64,000 nt of DNA from assembly GCF_001591825.1 (NCBI RefSeq), contig NZ_BCVQ01000006.1:62001-126000 (forward strand), in the 5' to 3' direction. The DNA comes from Rossellomorea vietnamensis NBRC 101237 (GTDB lineage: Bacteria; Bacillota; Bacilli; Bacillales; Bacillaceae_B). The position numbers and the translations under genes are program-made. The notes under the pieces are model-generated. The model saw only the letters and a program-made list of their open reading frames with translations. It was not told the origin of the DNA and did not search any database. Positions 24,020-32,689 of the stretch are shown here, in pieces. Within the stretch, counting starts at the first letter, position 1. The number at the start of each line of letters is the position of its first letter.

Positions 24020-25037
24020 CGTGTTGCTCTAATAACCGCTTTAACTTCTCAGGATCATCCACTCTCAAAGCCACTTTAGATACCACTTCTTTTTTACCCA
24101 TGAACAGCGTCGCTTCGACGGGCTCTTTAAAGATCAGGATCACTTGAGGGTGAATCTCCTCAAAGTCTTTCTGCATAAAGACCATGGTGCCTTTAACTGG
24201 TTTCTTTTCTCCCCATTCTATCTCTTCGATGTTTGACAGGGGCAGAATCAGTCGCTGCCTTAATCCCTGCACCACACGCAATTCACCATTTTCCACTTCA
24301 ACAGGATGCAAACGTGTAATCTGGATTTCTGCAAGTACGAGCAGAATACTGTACACGTTTAGAATGAGCAGAATGAATGACAGGATAGGAAGTTTGGTAT
24401 GCAACCACCAGTGAAGTCCGATTGTTTCGATGGCTACGGCATGGATGAGCATGATATTTATGGCGATGGCACTGGTCTTATGATGCATCGTCACCACCCC
24501 GTCATGAATAGGAGGTTTCTTCCTCCAGCTGAAGAAGGCGTAGTACACCATCAGAATCTCAGATGCCACGATTCGGACAAGAGGAAGTCTACTTACCTTT
24601 CTTTCTACTGAAGGAAGGAATGAAAAGATCGGACCTGTTTCCGATGATCTCATTTCGGCCCAGATGACCGGCATTCTCTTGAGCAGAAGGAAGATCAGTC
24701 CCAGTTCCGCCAGAAAGAACAAGGCCTCAAAGCTTATCCCCGAGTACAGGAGAATCGTATAGGGTGCAAAGAATTCTTCAGGAATGATGACTCTTGCCAT
24801 GACCAATCCAAATACGACGAATCCGGCGGCCTGCTTCTTTGACACTTTAAATGCGGCATAAGCAAGTGCCGGTGAAATGATGACCAGATCCACTAAGGAT
24901 CCAAGTACGGCGCCTCGATCAAGTTCAATGGCCAGGAACTGCTGCACGATTGGTTGATAAAGCATGACATTACTGAAGAGGACGAGTGTTAACAGGGCAA
25001 GTGCCCATAGTGACCATTTCGAGTTTCGCAGAACCAT
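24006..25037 (-). CDS. Multipass membrane protein with C-terminal cytoplasmic domain, unknown function
   Basis: A 343-aa protein with about seven to eight membrane segments in the first 240 residues and a soluble C-terminal domain (about 240-343, from 'RLHPVEVENGELRVVQGLRQRLILPLSNIEEIEWGEKK') that resembles the beta-rich, PH-like domains of bacterial membrane proteins. Similar proteins are common in Bacillus and have often been mislabelled as beta-carotene monooxygenases; I see no evidence for that activity. Start ATG at 25037 after GGAGGTGTGAAC; an earlier in-frame start lies seven codons upstream. It may be co-transcribed with the upstream serine hydrolase gene. Confidence 0.7.
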   Translation of the reverse strand: MVLRNSKWSLWALALLTLVLFSNVMLYQPIVQQFLAIELDRGAVLGSLVDLVIISPALAYAAFKVSKKQAAGFVVFGLVMARVIIPEEFFAPYTILLYSGISFEALFFLAELGLIFLLLKRMPVIWAEMRSSETGPIFSFLPSVERKVSRLPLVRIVASEILMVYYAFFSWRKKPPIHDGVVTMHHKTSAIAINIMLIHAVAIETIGLHWWLHTKLPILSFILLILNVYSILLVLAEIQITRLHPVEVENGELRVVQGLRQRLILPLSNIEEIEWGEKKPVKGTMVFMQKDFEEIHPQVILIFKEPVEATLFMGKKEVVSKVALRVDDPEKLKRLLEQHEKRA

Positions 25038-25076
25038 GTTCACACCTCCAATTGACACCTATTCCATTTACTTACA

Positions 25077-26171
25077 TTATAACTCTTTCAGCTCGTTCCG
25101 GAAATCTTCGTCTCTTAGAATATTCAGCATGAATGAATTCAAACTCCCTGAGATTTTTTCTGACTCCCCTGCTCCCAACTCGTTTGTAAAGAGTGCAACC
25201 TCTGTTGAATTTCCTTCTTTATCCGTTGCATACGCAGCATTCGTGACGAGGAACTCTGTCGATCCCCCTTTTTGTCCGGCATGCTTTAACCACTCTTGAT
25301 TGATTGGACTCTCCATAAGACCTTCCATGACTGAATCCAATCGATCCTGTGTTTCTTTGTCAAAAAAGTTCTTTGAATTCAACTTCCCCATGAGAGTGGA
25401 GTATTCAAAAGTGGTACTCCGGGTCAGTCTGTCAGACCAAATTTTGTCCAGACGCTTACTTGAATGCCCATTTTCAATATACAGTCCTTTTTCCCCCTCT
25501 TTTAAACGTTGTGCAATGGTTTGAGCGATTTGTATGTATTCCTCTTTTGACATCTCCTTTATCTTCGTCTCAATATAGTCATCCGTATAGGAAGGATCTT
25601 TCATCTTCAAATACGTTGGAATCAGCATGGCCCCCGTGACCGGGTAAAGCGCCTCATGTTTTTCAATGTGCAGTTCATCCAGTGATTCGTTGATCGCTCC
25701 CATTCCCAAGAGATCAATTAAATAGTCAGTGTTGGCATTGGAACTGAAAGCCATCATTCCTTTCACCACATTTTCAAGGGTAGTACTATTCCCAAGGAGA
25801 AGTCCCTTATCCTTTGAATACGCTATCCAGGCTTTATGGGCTCCCCCATCCGTATCCGGAATATAGTATCGATCAAGTTCTTCCAGAGAAATACTGCGGG
25901 AAGGATCTAATGTCTGTTCTCCGCATCGCTTCGCATATTCAATGGCTATGATAATCTTCATCGCACTTGCTAAAGGATACATCTCATCTTCCCTGACAGA
26001 CACAAGTGTTTCACCATTCCGAACCACCGTTAAACTCCAATTTCCGTTATGCTTCAAGTAGTCTAACAGATAGTCGGCATCCCTCTTTCCCGCATGCTGT
26101 CTAATCCCAGCCACGATGACGATCAATGCGATAATCAAGGCTATTCCTATGATGAATAAAGAAAGCTTCAT
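25077..26171 (-). CDS. Membrane-anchored serine hydrolase, class A beta-lactamase-like
   Basis: A 364-aa protein with an N-terminal membrane anchor (about 3-22) and an extracellular domain of the class A beta-lactamase/transpeptidase fold. The SxxK nucleophile motif appears as 'LASAMKI' (Ser near 69), an SxN-like motif as 'AFSSNANTD' near 140, and the KTG-type motif as 'KGG' in 'HAGQKGGSTEFL' near 300. The distances fit, but the omega-loop glutamate of true beta-lactamases is not evident, so a D-Ala peptidase or esterase-like role is more likely than antibiotic resistance. It lies 39 bases upstream of the membrane protein gene. Confidence 0.78.
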   Translation of the reverse strand: MKLSLFIIGIALIIALIVIVAGIRQHAGKRDADYLLDYLKHNGNWSLTVVRNGETLVSVREDEMYPLASAMKIIIAIEYAKRCGEQTLDPSRSISLEELDRYYIPDTDGGAHKAWIAYSKDKGLLLGNSTTLENVVKGMMAFSSNANTDYLIDLLGMGAINESLDELHIEKHEALYPVTGAMLIPTYLKMKDPSYTDDYIETKIKEMSKEEYIQIAQTIAQRLKEGEKGLYIENGHSSKRLDKIWSDRLTRSTTFEYSTLMGKLNSKNFFDKETQDRLDSVMEGLMESPINQEWLKHAGQKGGSTEFLVTNAAYATDKEGNSTEVALFTNELGAGESEKISGSLNSFMLNILRDEDFRNELKEL

Positions 26172-26245
26172 TTTCTTCTCTCCTGTCTATTAACGGTTAC
26201 TATATATACGGTGTAAAATTGGAAAATGTTTCATTTTTTTGCATG

Positions 26246-26278
26246 AAAAAACCTATCCATCGTTTGATGGATAGGTTT
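26246..26278 (-). terminator. Intrinsic terminator of the EamA transporter gene
   Basis: AAACCTATCCATC and GATGGATAGGTTT form a perfect 13-bp stem around a four-base loop, followed in the minus direction by TTTTTTC, just past the stop codon. Confidence 0.85.
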
Positions 26279-26281
26279 GAA

Positions 26282-27148
26282 TCAGGCTGCCTGTTTCTTG
26301 CCTTCTACATTATTTTTCAAGAACATATACAATGATGCTCCGAAAATCACAATGTACCCAATGATGCTGTATACGTCAGGAATCTGTCCGAACAGGAAGA
26401 TGCTAATGAGAGCGGAGTATACAACCGTCGAATAGAAGAAGATCGATATCTCCCTTGCCGGTGCAAACTTATACGCGATCGTGATCCCGAACTGACCGAC
26501 TGTCGCAAAGACACCTGCGGATAACAGGTACACCCACTGTTTCGCGCTCATCGGTTCATAAAACCCGATGACAAACGGAAGCAGCACGACCGTCGTGAAA
26601 AAGGAAAAGTAAAAGACGACTGTATAAAACTTCTCCCTGCTCCCGAGCACCCGGAGGACCGTGTAGGCACCTGCTGCAAAAATAGCGGAAAACACCCCTG
26701 CAACGTATGGGATGACATCAAAAGAAAAAGCCGGTTTAATGATGAACAATGTCCCGATGAACGCAATGATGATCGCCACCACCTGAAAGACGCGCGTCCT
26801 CTCCTTCAAGAATAGAGCAGAAAAGATGATGGTCAAAAATGGACTCAGCTTGTTCAGCATATCGGCATCCGATAACACGAGATGATCGATCGCATAAAAG
26901 AACAGCACAATTCCAACAGCCCCTAATGAAGAACGCAGCAATAGAAGCTTTTGATTTTCTTTTTTTCCGAATAGTCGTTCCTTATGGTACCGGACAAACC
27001 CGAATGCAATGAAGGCAGAGACGATATTCCGGAAAAAGGTTTTCTGAATGGTCGGCACATCCCCCGATAATTTGACAAATGCAGCCATCAAGGAGAAACC
27101 AAACGCTGATAATAATAATAGTAATATGCCTTTATTTCGATTTGACAT
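26282..27148 (-). CDS. DMT-superfamily transporter, EamA family
   Basis: Inner-membrane exporter of the drug/metabolite transporter superfamily, 288 aa with ten predicted helices arranged as two EamA repeats (about 5-135 and 147-280). 'LNKLSPFLTIIFSALFLKER' marks the end of the first repeat, and the C-terminal 'IPDVYSIIGYIVIFGASLYMFLKNN' the end of the second. Members export amino acids or other small metabolites; the substrate is unknown. I start at 27148, where GGAGGATAAA precedes the ATG; the ATG four codons earlier contains that ribosome-binding site. Confidence 0.85.
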   Translation of the reverse strand: MSNRNKGILLLLLSAFGFSLMAAFVKLSGDVPTIQKTFFRNIVSAFIAFGFVRYHKERLFGKKENQKLLLLRSSLGAVGIVLFFYAIDHLVLSDADMLNKLSPFLTIIFSALFLKERTRVFQVVAIIIAFIGTLFIIKPAFSFDVIPYVAGVFSAIFAAGAYTVLRVLGSREKFYTVVFYFSFFTTVVLLPFVIGFYEPMSAKQWVYLLSAGVFATVGQFGITIAYKFAPAREISIFFYSTVVYSALISIFLFGQIPDVYSIIGYIVIFGASLYMFLKNNVEGKKQAA

Positions 27149-27329
27149 TTTATCCTCCATTGATAATCAATTTAGCAACTAAATCAGTGTATCAAAAAAA
27201 GGAGGCAAAGAAAAAAATTCGAACCACCAGCTATTATTTCCCTGAAAAAGGAATACCTTTTTGAACTAAGGGGGTATAGGAACAAACTCTTCATCCTGCA
27301 GGGGATCGGATTATTCCAACCTCGTATTC

Positions 27330-27473
27330 ATGAGGAACTTTGAAGACCGTGACCTGCTGGTCCAAGTTCAAATTGCGTTTTATAATTCTTCGGGGAATGT
27401 CATGGACACCATTGAAACCGATGAGCGCACTGCAAACATTCAATATCGATACCGGTATAAAGACGCCAATTAA
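27330..27473 (+). pseudogene. Orphan 3' gene end or small ORF (47 aa) with its own terminator
   Basis: An ORF from ATG 27330 encodes MRNFEDRDLLVQVQIAFYN... with coding-like amino acid use and ends eleven bases before the terminator stem. No ribosome-binding site precedes the ATG. The frame is open upstream to 27270 (including a YSNLVF segment) but has no other good start. The composition looks like the C-terminal strand region of a larger protein. I read it as the remnant of a decayed gene whose 5' part is gone; a genuine small protein is possible. The function is unknown. Confidence 0.4.
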
Positions 27474-27510
27474 GAAGAAGAACCTGCAGGTCAGGTGCTT
27501 CTTCTTTTTA
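27474..27510 (+). terminator. Intrinsic terminator after the orphan ORF
   Basis: AAGAAGAA...CCTG pairs with CAGG...CTTCTTCTT and is followed by TTTTT. It directly follows the small ORF and precedes cotA. Confidence 0.65.
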
Positions 27511-27582
27511 TAGAAAGAGGATATTCAGGCCTTTCTCTCAATACATATGGAATAACAGCACCATTTAGAGGAGGATCTGATT

Positions 27583-29115
27583 ATGCTTGAGAAATTCGTC
27601 GACCCGCTTCCCGTCATGGATACGATTCAACCCATTTCAGCACACAAAGGCTCTGATTATTACGAAGTGACCATGAAGGAAGGGAAGCAGCAACTTCACC
27701 GGGACCTCCCCCCTACTTCGATTTGGGGATACAACGGACAAATACCCGGTCCAACATTCAAGGTGAAACGAAATCAAACGGTCCGGGTCTTATGGAAAAA
27801 TGAGCTTCCAGAGAAGCATTTCCTCCCTATCGATACCACCGTTCATGGAGCAGGAAAAAATCAGCCCAAGGTCCGCACCGTTGTCCATCTACATGGAGGG
27901 GCGACACCTGATACGAGTGACGGTTACCCGGATGCCTGGTTTACAAAAGGATTTAAAGAGACGGGGCCCTTCTTCGCCGGGGAAGTTTACACATATCCCA
28001 ACCGGCAACAAGCTGCCACACTCTGGTATCACGACCATGCGATCGGCATCACAAGGTTGAATATCTATGCCGGACTCGCCGGGGCTTATATCATCCACGA
28101 TGAAGAAGAGGAGGCTATGTCTCTGCCTGCTCATCCATACGATATCCCCCTTGTGATCATGGATCGGTCGTTTAATAAGGACGGTTCGCTTTATTATCCT
28201 TCCGAACCGGATCCCCCGGTTTCAGAGGTCCGTCCCTCCACTGTTTCTACTTTCTTCGGGGATACAATCCTGGTGAATGGGAAGGTCTGGCCATTCCTTG
28301 AAGTCGAGCCAAGACGGTATCGGTTCCGATTGATCAATGCTTCGAATTCCCGGACATATCAGCTTTCTCTTTCAAACGGAAAGCCGTTCATTCAAATAGG
28401 ATCTGATCAGGGGCTACTCTCTGCACCCGTCCATGTTTCAGAAATCTTGCTTGCCCCTGCTGAACGGGCCGATGTCATCATTGATTTTTCTAGCACCAGC
28501 GGAGAATACATCACCATTCATAACCGTGCACCGGCTCCCTTTCCAACCGGTACGGTGCCAGACCCTGATACGACAGGTGTGCTGATGCAGTTCCGCGTGA
28601 TTAAAACGCTTCAAGGTCAGGATATAAGCAGCATTCCATCGACATTACGGTTTGTACCAAGATTGAAGAAAAGGCATGCCATTCAAACCAGGGACCTTTT
28701 TTTAAATATGGTACATGATCAATATGGGCGGGAGATGCATCTATTGAATCATCAATTATGGGATGAGCCGATTACGGAGATGCCACGTTTAGGGAGTAGT
28801 GAAGTATGGAACTTCATCAACATCACGGAAGGGTCACACCCCATCCATTTGCATCTGGTACGATTTCAGATTCTGGACCGGCAGACCATTGATAAAAAAA
28901 TCTATCAAAGCGAAGGTAGGATTGTCCCCACTGGCCCCCGTATCAAACCAGAGCCCAATGAACAAGGGTGGAAGGATACAGTTTGTGCAAATCCCTGGGA
29001 AATGACCCGGATCATTGTACCATTCGGTCCTTACACCGGCTTATACGTATGGCACTGTCATATACTGGAGCATGAGGATTATGAGATGATGAGACCGTAT
29101 GTGGTGATCAGGTAA
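27583..29115 (+). CDS. cotA: Multicopper oxidase, CotA-type spore coat laccase
   Basis: Laccase of 510 aa that oxidises phenolics or bilirubin with reduction of oxygen to water; in Bacillus subtilis it sits in the outer spore coat. All copper ligands are visible: 'HLHGG' (about 103-107) and 'WYHDHA' (about 151-156), then 'HPIHLHL' (about 419-425) and 'HCHILEHEDYEMM' near the C-terminus, containing the type-1 Cys and axial Met. The N-terminus starts LEKFVDPLPV as in CotA, without signal peptide. Ribosome-binding site GAGGAGGATCTGATT. A CATA motif about 40 bases upstream could be part of a sigma-K promoter, but the match is weak. Confidence 0.95.
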   Translation: MLEKFVDPLPVMDTIQPISAHKGSDYYEVTMKEGKQQLHRDLPPTSIWGYNGQIPGPTFKVKRNQTVRVLWKNELPEKHFLPIDTTVHGAGKNQPKVRTVVHLHGGATPDTSDGYPDAWFTKGFKETGPFFAGEVYTYPNRQQAATLWYHDHAIGITRLNIYAGLAGAYIIHDEEEEAMSLPAHPYDIPLVIMDRSFNKDGSLYYPSEPDPPVSEVRPSTVSTFFGDTILVNGKVWPFLEVEPRRYRFRLINASNSRTYQLSLSNGKPFIQIGSDQGLLSAPVHVSEILLAPAERADVIIDFSSTSGEYITIHNRAPAPFPTGTVPDPDTTGVLMQFRVIKTLQGQDISSIPSTLRFVPRLKKRHAIQTRDLFLNMVHDQYGREMHLLNHQLWDEPITEMPRLGSSEVWNFINITEGSHPIHLHLVRFQILDRQTIDKKIYQSEGRIVPTGPRIKPEPNEQGWKDTVCANPWEMTRIIVPFGPYTGLYVWHCHILEHEDYEMMRPYVVIR

Positions 29116-29116
29116 A

Positions 29117-29145
29117 TAAAAAAAAGCCTCCGAACTGGAGGCAAA
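29117..29145. terminator. Bidirectional terminator between cotA and the AraC-type gene
   Basis: GCCTCC and GGAGGC form a 6-bp stem around GAACT, preceded by eight A, which become a T-run for the minus-strand gene. The plus-strand tail is poor in T, so it mainly serves the convergent regulator gene. Confidence 0.6.
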
Positions 29146-29151
29146 CTCATC

Positions 29152-30009
29152 TTATTTCTTCATTACGGGAACCCAGACCTCGCACCTGTAATCCTCGTCA
29201 TTCGGATTACCCGGCGGATATAATTCAATTTCAGGTGCCTCTCCATGCACATACCCTGTAGACGGGAACCATTCAGAGAAAATCCGTTTCCACACACCCT
29301 GGATCGCGTCAGGCATCGGACCGACCGATTCAAAAACTGCCCATGTGGAAGCAGGTATCTCCTTAACCTCCAGCAGAGTATGAGTGTCGGATTTCTTTTC
29401 AGCTCCGATAAAATAGGTGAACTCTTCACTCGGATCATCAAACTCCATGCAGATTCCGAGCATTTCATCATTACCCGCAGCCTCGCAAATCTCACTGTCC
29501 ATGCCGGATGTATTGACCTCATCCCAAAATGCCGGAATCTCCCTCAAGTTTTGGCCATTATGGGTTGAGACTCTCTTCCCTTTTCCAATCACCCCAAAGG
29601 CTTCTTTTTCAACGATTCTATAATTCATTTCAACTTCCCCTTTTAATTGGATTTGGAAGGAGATACGCGGGAATGCTTTTAAAGGAGTTCCTGATTCCCT
29701 CACCTGGGATGGAGAAACACCGTGAGCTTTACGAAATGCCTTCGAGAAGGATTCCGGTGTTTCGTACCCATACCTGAAAGCGACATCAATGACCTTCACA
29801 TTCGCTTGATTCAGTTCCTGAGCCGCAAGAGTCAGCCTTCTTCTCCGGATGTACTCGGCTACAGTGCAGCCTGTGACGAGTGAAAACAGCCGTTGAAAGT
29901 GAAACTTCGAGTTCAGTGAGAGTCTGGCAAGCTCCTCCATCTTGATCTCCCCTTCAAGATTTTCCTCAATATACTGAATGCAGTCATTCATCCTATGAAG
30001 CATTTCCAT
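29152..30009 (-). CDS. AraC-family regulator with GyrI-like effector domain
   Basis: Transcription factor of about 285 aa. The N-terminal AraC DNA-binding domain (about 5-105) has two helix-turn-helix units ('MEELARLSLNSKFHFQRLFSLVTGCTVAEYIRRRRL' and 'VIDVAFRYGYETPESFSKAFRKAHGVSPSQVR'). The C-terminal GyrI-like/BmrR-type ligand-binding domain (about 125-285) ends 'EIELYPPGNPNDEDYRCEVWVPV'. Such proteins, like Rob and SoxS relatives, respond to hydrophobic compounds. I place the start at 30009, preceded by GGGGAGAAGATCAGAA; an upstream in-frame extension lacks a good ribosome-binding site. Targets are unknown. Confidence 0.83.
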   Translation of the reverse strand: MEMLHRMNDCIQYIEENLEGEIKMEELARLSLNSKFHFQRLFSLVTGCTVAEYIRRRRLTLAAQELNQANVKVIDVAFRYGYETPESFSKAFRKAHGVSPSQVRESGTPLKAFPRISFQIQLKGEVEMNYRIVEKEAFGVIGKGKRVSTHNGQNLREIPAFWDEVNTSGMDSEICEAAGNDEMLGICMEFDDPSEEFTYFIGAEKKSDTHTLLEVKEIPASTWAVFESVGPMPDAIQGVWKRIFSEWFPSTGYVHGEAPEIELYPPGNPNDEDYRCEVWVPVMKK

Positions 30010-30181
30010 TTCTGATCTTCTCCCCACTACCCTAATGTACCATTCAACAAATCGGTACACCTGTCAATTTGTGCACTGTTAAGACCGGTAATATTCTATT
30101 CAATAATTAGTAGCTGCTATGCTCATACTAATCTTTACCAAGACACTACTTCTACACTCTTTCACCTATTTCCTCTTTTTA

Positions 30182-30230
30182 TTGACACGAAACCATATGG
30201 TGTTATATCATTAAAGCGAAACCAATTGGT
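30182..30230 (+). promoter_or_regulatory. Promoter with twin palindromic operators for the SRPBCC-arsR operon
   Basis: TTGACA (30182-30187) and TATATC (30204-30209) are spaced by 16 bases, and the spacer contains the palindrome ACCATATGGT (30192-30201). A second copy, ACCAATTGGT, lies 29 bases further on (30221-30230). Both are embedded in the same context CGAA...GTTAT, so a 20-bp element is duplicated about three helical turns apart. This fits cooperative binding by the ArsR-type repressor encoded in the operon. Confidence 0.65.
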
Positions 30231-30263
30231 GTTATGTTTATTAACAGAAAGCAGGCGAGAAAT

Positions 30264-30698
30264 ATGAAATCAAATCAAAGCAATCAACTTCAAGATATTA
30301 CCCAAACCGTCCTCTTCAATGCCCCCATTCAAAAGGTATGGGACACGGTCTCCACTTCAGAAGGCATATCTACATGGTTCATGCCGAATGATTTCCAACC
30401 AGAAGAGGGATACGAATTCCATATCCAGTCCCCTTTCGGCCCGTCCCCATGTAAGGTATTGGAAGTGGATGCGCCACATAAGCTGTCCTTTTCCTGGGAT
30501 ACAGATGGCTGGTTCGTCACATTTCTTTTAAAAGAGGTCGGGACACAAACCGAGTTCACATTGATTCATGGTGGCTGGAAGCATGATGATGCCGTTGTTT
30601 CAAAACCGAACGAAAAAAGCTCCGTTATCCGGGAACGAATGGCGAACGGCTGGGTCGGCATAGTGGACCAGCGCCTTCGGAAGGTTGTGGAGGAATAA
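30264..30698 (+). CDS. SRPBCC (AHSA1-like) domain protein
   Basis: A 144-aa START/SRPBCC-fold protein: '[30 protein letters not shown]' at the start, '[19 protein letters not shown]' in the middle and a long C-terminal helix after '[10 protein letters not shown]'. The fold binds small hydrophobic ligands; the function of the operon type, SRPBCC followed by ArsR, is not known. I choose the ATG at 30264 because the ATG at 30234 lies within ten bases of the second operator and has no ribosome-binding site. The stop codon abuts the ArsR start. Confidence 0.82.
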   Translation: MKSNQSNQLQDITQTVLFNAPIQKVWDTVSTSEGISTWFMPNDFQPEEGYEFHIQSPFGPSPCKVLEVDAPHKLSFSWDTDGWFVTFLLKEVGTQTEFTLIHGGWKHDDAVVSKPNEKSSVIRERMANGWVGIVDQRLRKVVEE

Positions 30699-31022
30699 GT
30701 GTCTGCCGTTAAACATGACGTATTCCAGGCGATTGCAGACCCGACCCGCCGGGAAGTGCTTCGCCTTCTTTCAGAAAAAGAGATGCCCATTTCGGCCCTG
30801 ACTTCCCACTTTCCCATGAGCCGGACCGCCATTGCAAAGCATCTTGCCATCCTGACAGAAGCCGAGTTGGTGGCAGGTGAAAAAGTCGGCAGGGAAAAGA
30901 TCTATCGCCTACAGCCTGAACCCCTCGGAGAACTAAAAGACTGGTTAGCCTATTACGAACAGTTCTGGAGCAATAAACTGACCAAGCTGAAATACGTTCT
31001 GGAAGAGAATAATGAAGATTAG
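30699..31022 (+). CDS. ArsR-family winged-helix transcriptional regulator
   Basis: A 107-aa metalloregulator-fold repressor: 'HDVFQAIADPTRREVLRLLSEKEMPISALTSHFPMSRTAIAKHLAILTEAELVAGEKVGREKIYRLQ' covers the helix-turn-helix and wing. No metal-binding cysteine motif is visible, as usual for the subgroup paired with SRPBCC proteins. The start is GTG directly after the preceding stop, with GGAGGAATAA as ribosome-binding site. It probably represses its own operon through the twin ACCAWWTGGT sites. Confidence 0.9.
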   Translation: MSAVKHDVFQAIADPTRREVLRLLSEKEMPISALTSHFPMSRTAIAKHLAILTEAELVAGEKVGREKIYRLQPEPLGELKDWLAYYEQFWSNKLTKLKYVLEENNED

Positions 31023-31026
31023 CGAA

Positions 31027-31061
31027 GAGGGACGGACCTTTAGATTCACGGTCCGTCCCTG
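31027..31061. repeat. Short-loop copy of the GGGACGGACC hairpin repeat
   Basis: Arms GAGGGACGGACC and GGTCCGTCCCT enclose an 11-base loop, followed by GTTTATTTTT. It lies five bases after the arsR stop and probably ends that transcript. Confidence 0.9.
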
Positions 31062-31167
31062 TTTATTTTTGACAAATTAGAATTGAAACTACATCGGCCC
31101 CGTCTATTCTCCTTCTTTCCTATCATATATTTAAATAATGCAGCTTCGGCTTAAGGGGGAGAACAAT

Positions 31168-32646
31168 ATGCGAAACAGAGCTGATGATCATCATTACGGT
31201 GATCTTTCTTATCCGGATGATATGGTATCCATCGTTAAAAATGGATTGGTTTCCATACAAAAACCAAGGAAAGTGATTATCATCGGTGCAGGTATGGCCG
31301 GCTTGGTGGCAGGATCCCTTTTGAAAAAAGCAGGTCACTCCGTTACGATCCTTGAAGGGAATGACCGGATTGGCGGAAGGGTATATACGTTACGGCAACC
31401 TTTTTCAGAAGGTCAATACCTTGATGTAGGTGCCATGCGATTTCCGGAAAACCATGATTTAGTATTTGAATATATTCGTAAATTCAACTTACCCACCAAT
31501 GAATTCATCAATAAGAGTGATCTCTATCTCGTAAATGGAGTCCAAACAACAGATTCGAATTACAACAAAAATCCGGGAATCTTCAACTACCCCTTCCCCC
31601 CTGAAGAACAGGGCAAAACAGCCATCGAATTATTATCCTCCGCCGTGAAACCCTTTTTAGACTTGTACGAAAAAGCAAGCCCTGAGGAACAAGAACGGTT
31701 ACGATTAAAGTTTGATCATTATTCATTCGATGTTTTCTTGCGGTTCAATCCAATCGGAACCTCCCTTTCCCCCGAAGCCATCCGTATCGTAAAGGTCATT
31801 CTTGGTATAGAAGGGTTTCCCGAGCTATCATTCGTTGATATTCTTCTTGATATTGTCCGAACCGTCTTCAATGATAAATTAAAGTTTTATGAAATCGATG
31901 GTGGGAATGATAAGCTTCCCTACTCTTTCTTGCCGGAGCTTCATCAGAATATCTTCTACTCCCAAAAGGTCCATGGAATTGTTCAGAAGGATGACGGCGT
32001 CGAGGTCATTACAAGAGATCGCACGACAAACCGTTACCACCGCTTTCTGGGGGACTATACCATCGTGACGGTCCCTTATTCTGTATTTCAATTCATTGAT
32101 GTCCAGCCCCACGAATCCATCTCCTTTCAGAAATGGAAGGCGATACGGGAGCTCAATTATGTCTCATCTGTAAAAATTGGGTTGGAGTTCAAATCAAAGT
32201 TCTGGGAATCCTTCAATATAGGCAATATCATAACAGACCTTCCCATCCGGTATACGTACCGTCCAAGCCATGGGATCGGGGTCGCTGGTCCCGGTGTCAT
32301 GCTCGGGAGTTACAGCTGGGGACAGAATGCCAATCTGTGGAATAGTTTGCCTGAAGATGAGCGAATTCGAGAAGCACTCCAGGGACTGTATAAAATATAC
32401 GGAGATCAGGTGTACAAAGAATTTTCAAAAGGTGCCTCCTACAGTTGGGGGGAAAACCAATTCTCTGCCGGATGCTTCACCCTATTCGCCCCCAACCAGG
32501 CCACGGACTTCTCGGATTCCTTATACTTACCGGAACACCGCATCCACTTTGCCGGAGAACACACCTCCCCTTTCCACGGCTGGGTGGAAGGGGCAATCGA
32601 ATCGGCCATCCGTGCCGCTTATGAAGTCAATAATAGAACGGATTGA
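31168..32646 (+). CDS. Flavin monoamine oxidase family protein (amino-acid oxidase-like)
   Basis: FAD-dependent amine or L-amino-acid oxidase of 492 aa. The Rossmann FAD site is 'KVIIIGAGMAGLVAGSLLKKAGHSVTILEGNDRIGGRVYT' (about 35-74), followed by the family motif 'DVGAMRFPENHDLVFEYI'. The C-terminal FAD motif is 'IHFAGEHTSPFHGWVEGAIESAIRAAYEV'. It has no signal peptide. Start ATG at 31168 is preceded by GGGGGAGAACAAT; ten upstream in-frame codons lack a ribosome-binding site. It is flanked by hairpin repeats on both sides and is a single-gene unit. The substrate is not predictable. Confidence 0.87.
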   Translation: MRNRADDHHYGDLSYPDDMVSIVKNGLVSIQKPRKVIIIGAGMAGLVAGSLLKKAGHSVTILEGNDRIGGRVYTLRQPFSEGQYLDVGAMRFPENHDLVFEYIRKFNLPTNEFINKSDLYLVNGVQTTDSNYNKNPGIFNYPFPPEEQGKTAIELLSSAVKPFLDLYEKASPEEQERLRLKFDHYSFDVFLRFNPIGTSLSPEAIRIVKVILGIEGFPELSFVDILLDIVRTVFNDKLKFYEIDGGNDKLPYSFLPELHQNIFYSQKVHGIVQKDDGVEVITRDRTTNRYHRFLGDYTIVTVPYSVFQFIDVQPHESISFQKWKAIRELNYVSSVKIGLEFKSKFWESFNIGNIITDLPIRYTYRPSHGIGVAGPGVMLGSYSWGQNANLWNSLPEDERIREALQGLYKIYGDQVYKEFSKGASYSWGENQFSAGCFTLFAPNQATDFSDSLYLPEHRIHFAGEHTSPFHGWVEGAIESAIRAAYEVNNRTD

Positions 32647-32649
32647 AAA

Positions 32650-32684
32650 GAGGGACGGACCTTTGTTCCAAAGGTCCGTCCCTC
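32650..32684. repeat. Short-loop GGGACGGACC hairpin repeat
   Basis: GAGGGACGGACCTTTG and its complement, which ends GTCCGTCCCTC, form a nearly continuous stem with a loop of only a few bases. It lies between the convergent amine oxidase and small membrane protein genes and probably terminates both. Confidence 0.9.
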
Positions 32685-32689
32685 TCCGT

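Noticed and set aside
25077-26171. Beta-lactamase conferring antibiotic resistance
   Set aside because: The SxxK and KxG-type motifs are present but the omega-loop glutamate is not evident, and the SxN motif is atypical.
28225-28238. GAGGTCCGTCCCTC inside cotA
   Set aside because: It encodes ordinary laccase residues (EVRPS) with no partner arm; treated as chance or codon coincidence rather than a repeat insertion.
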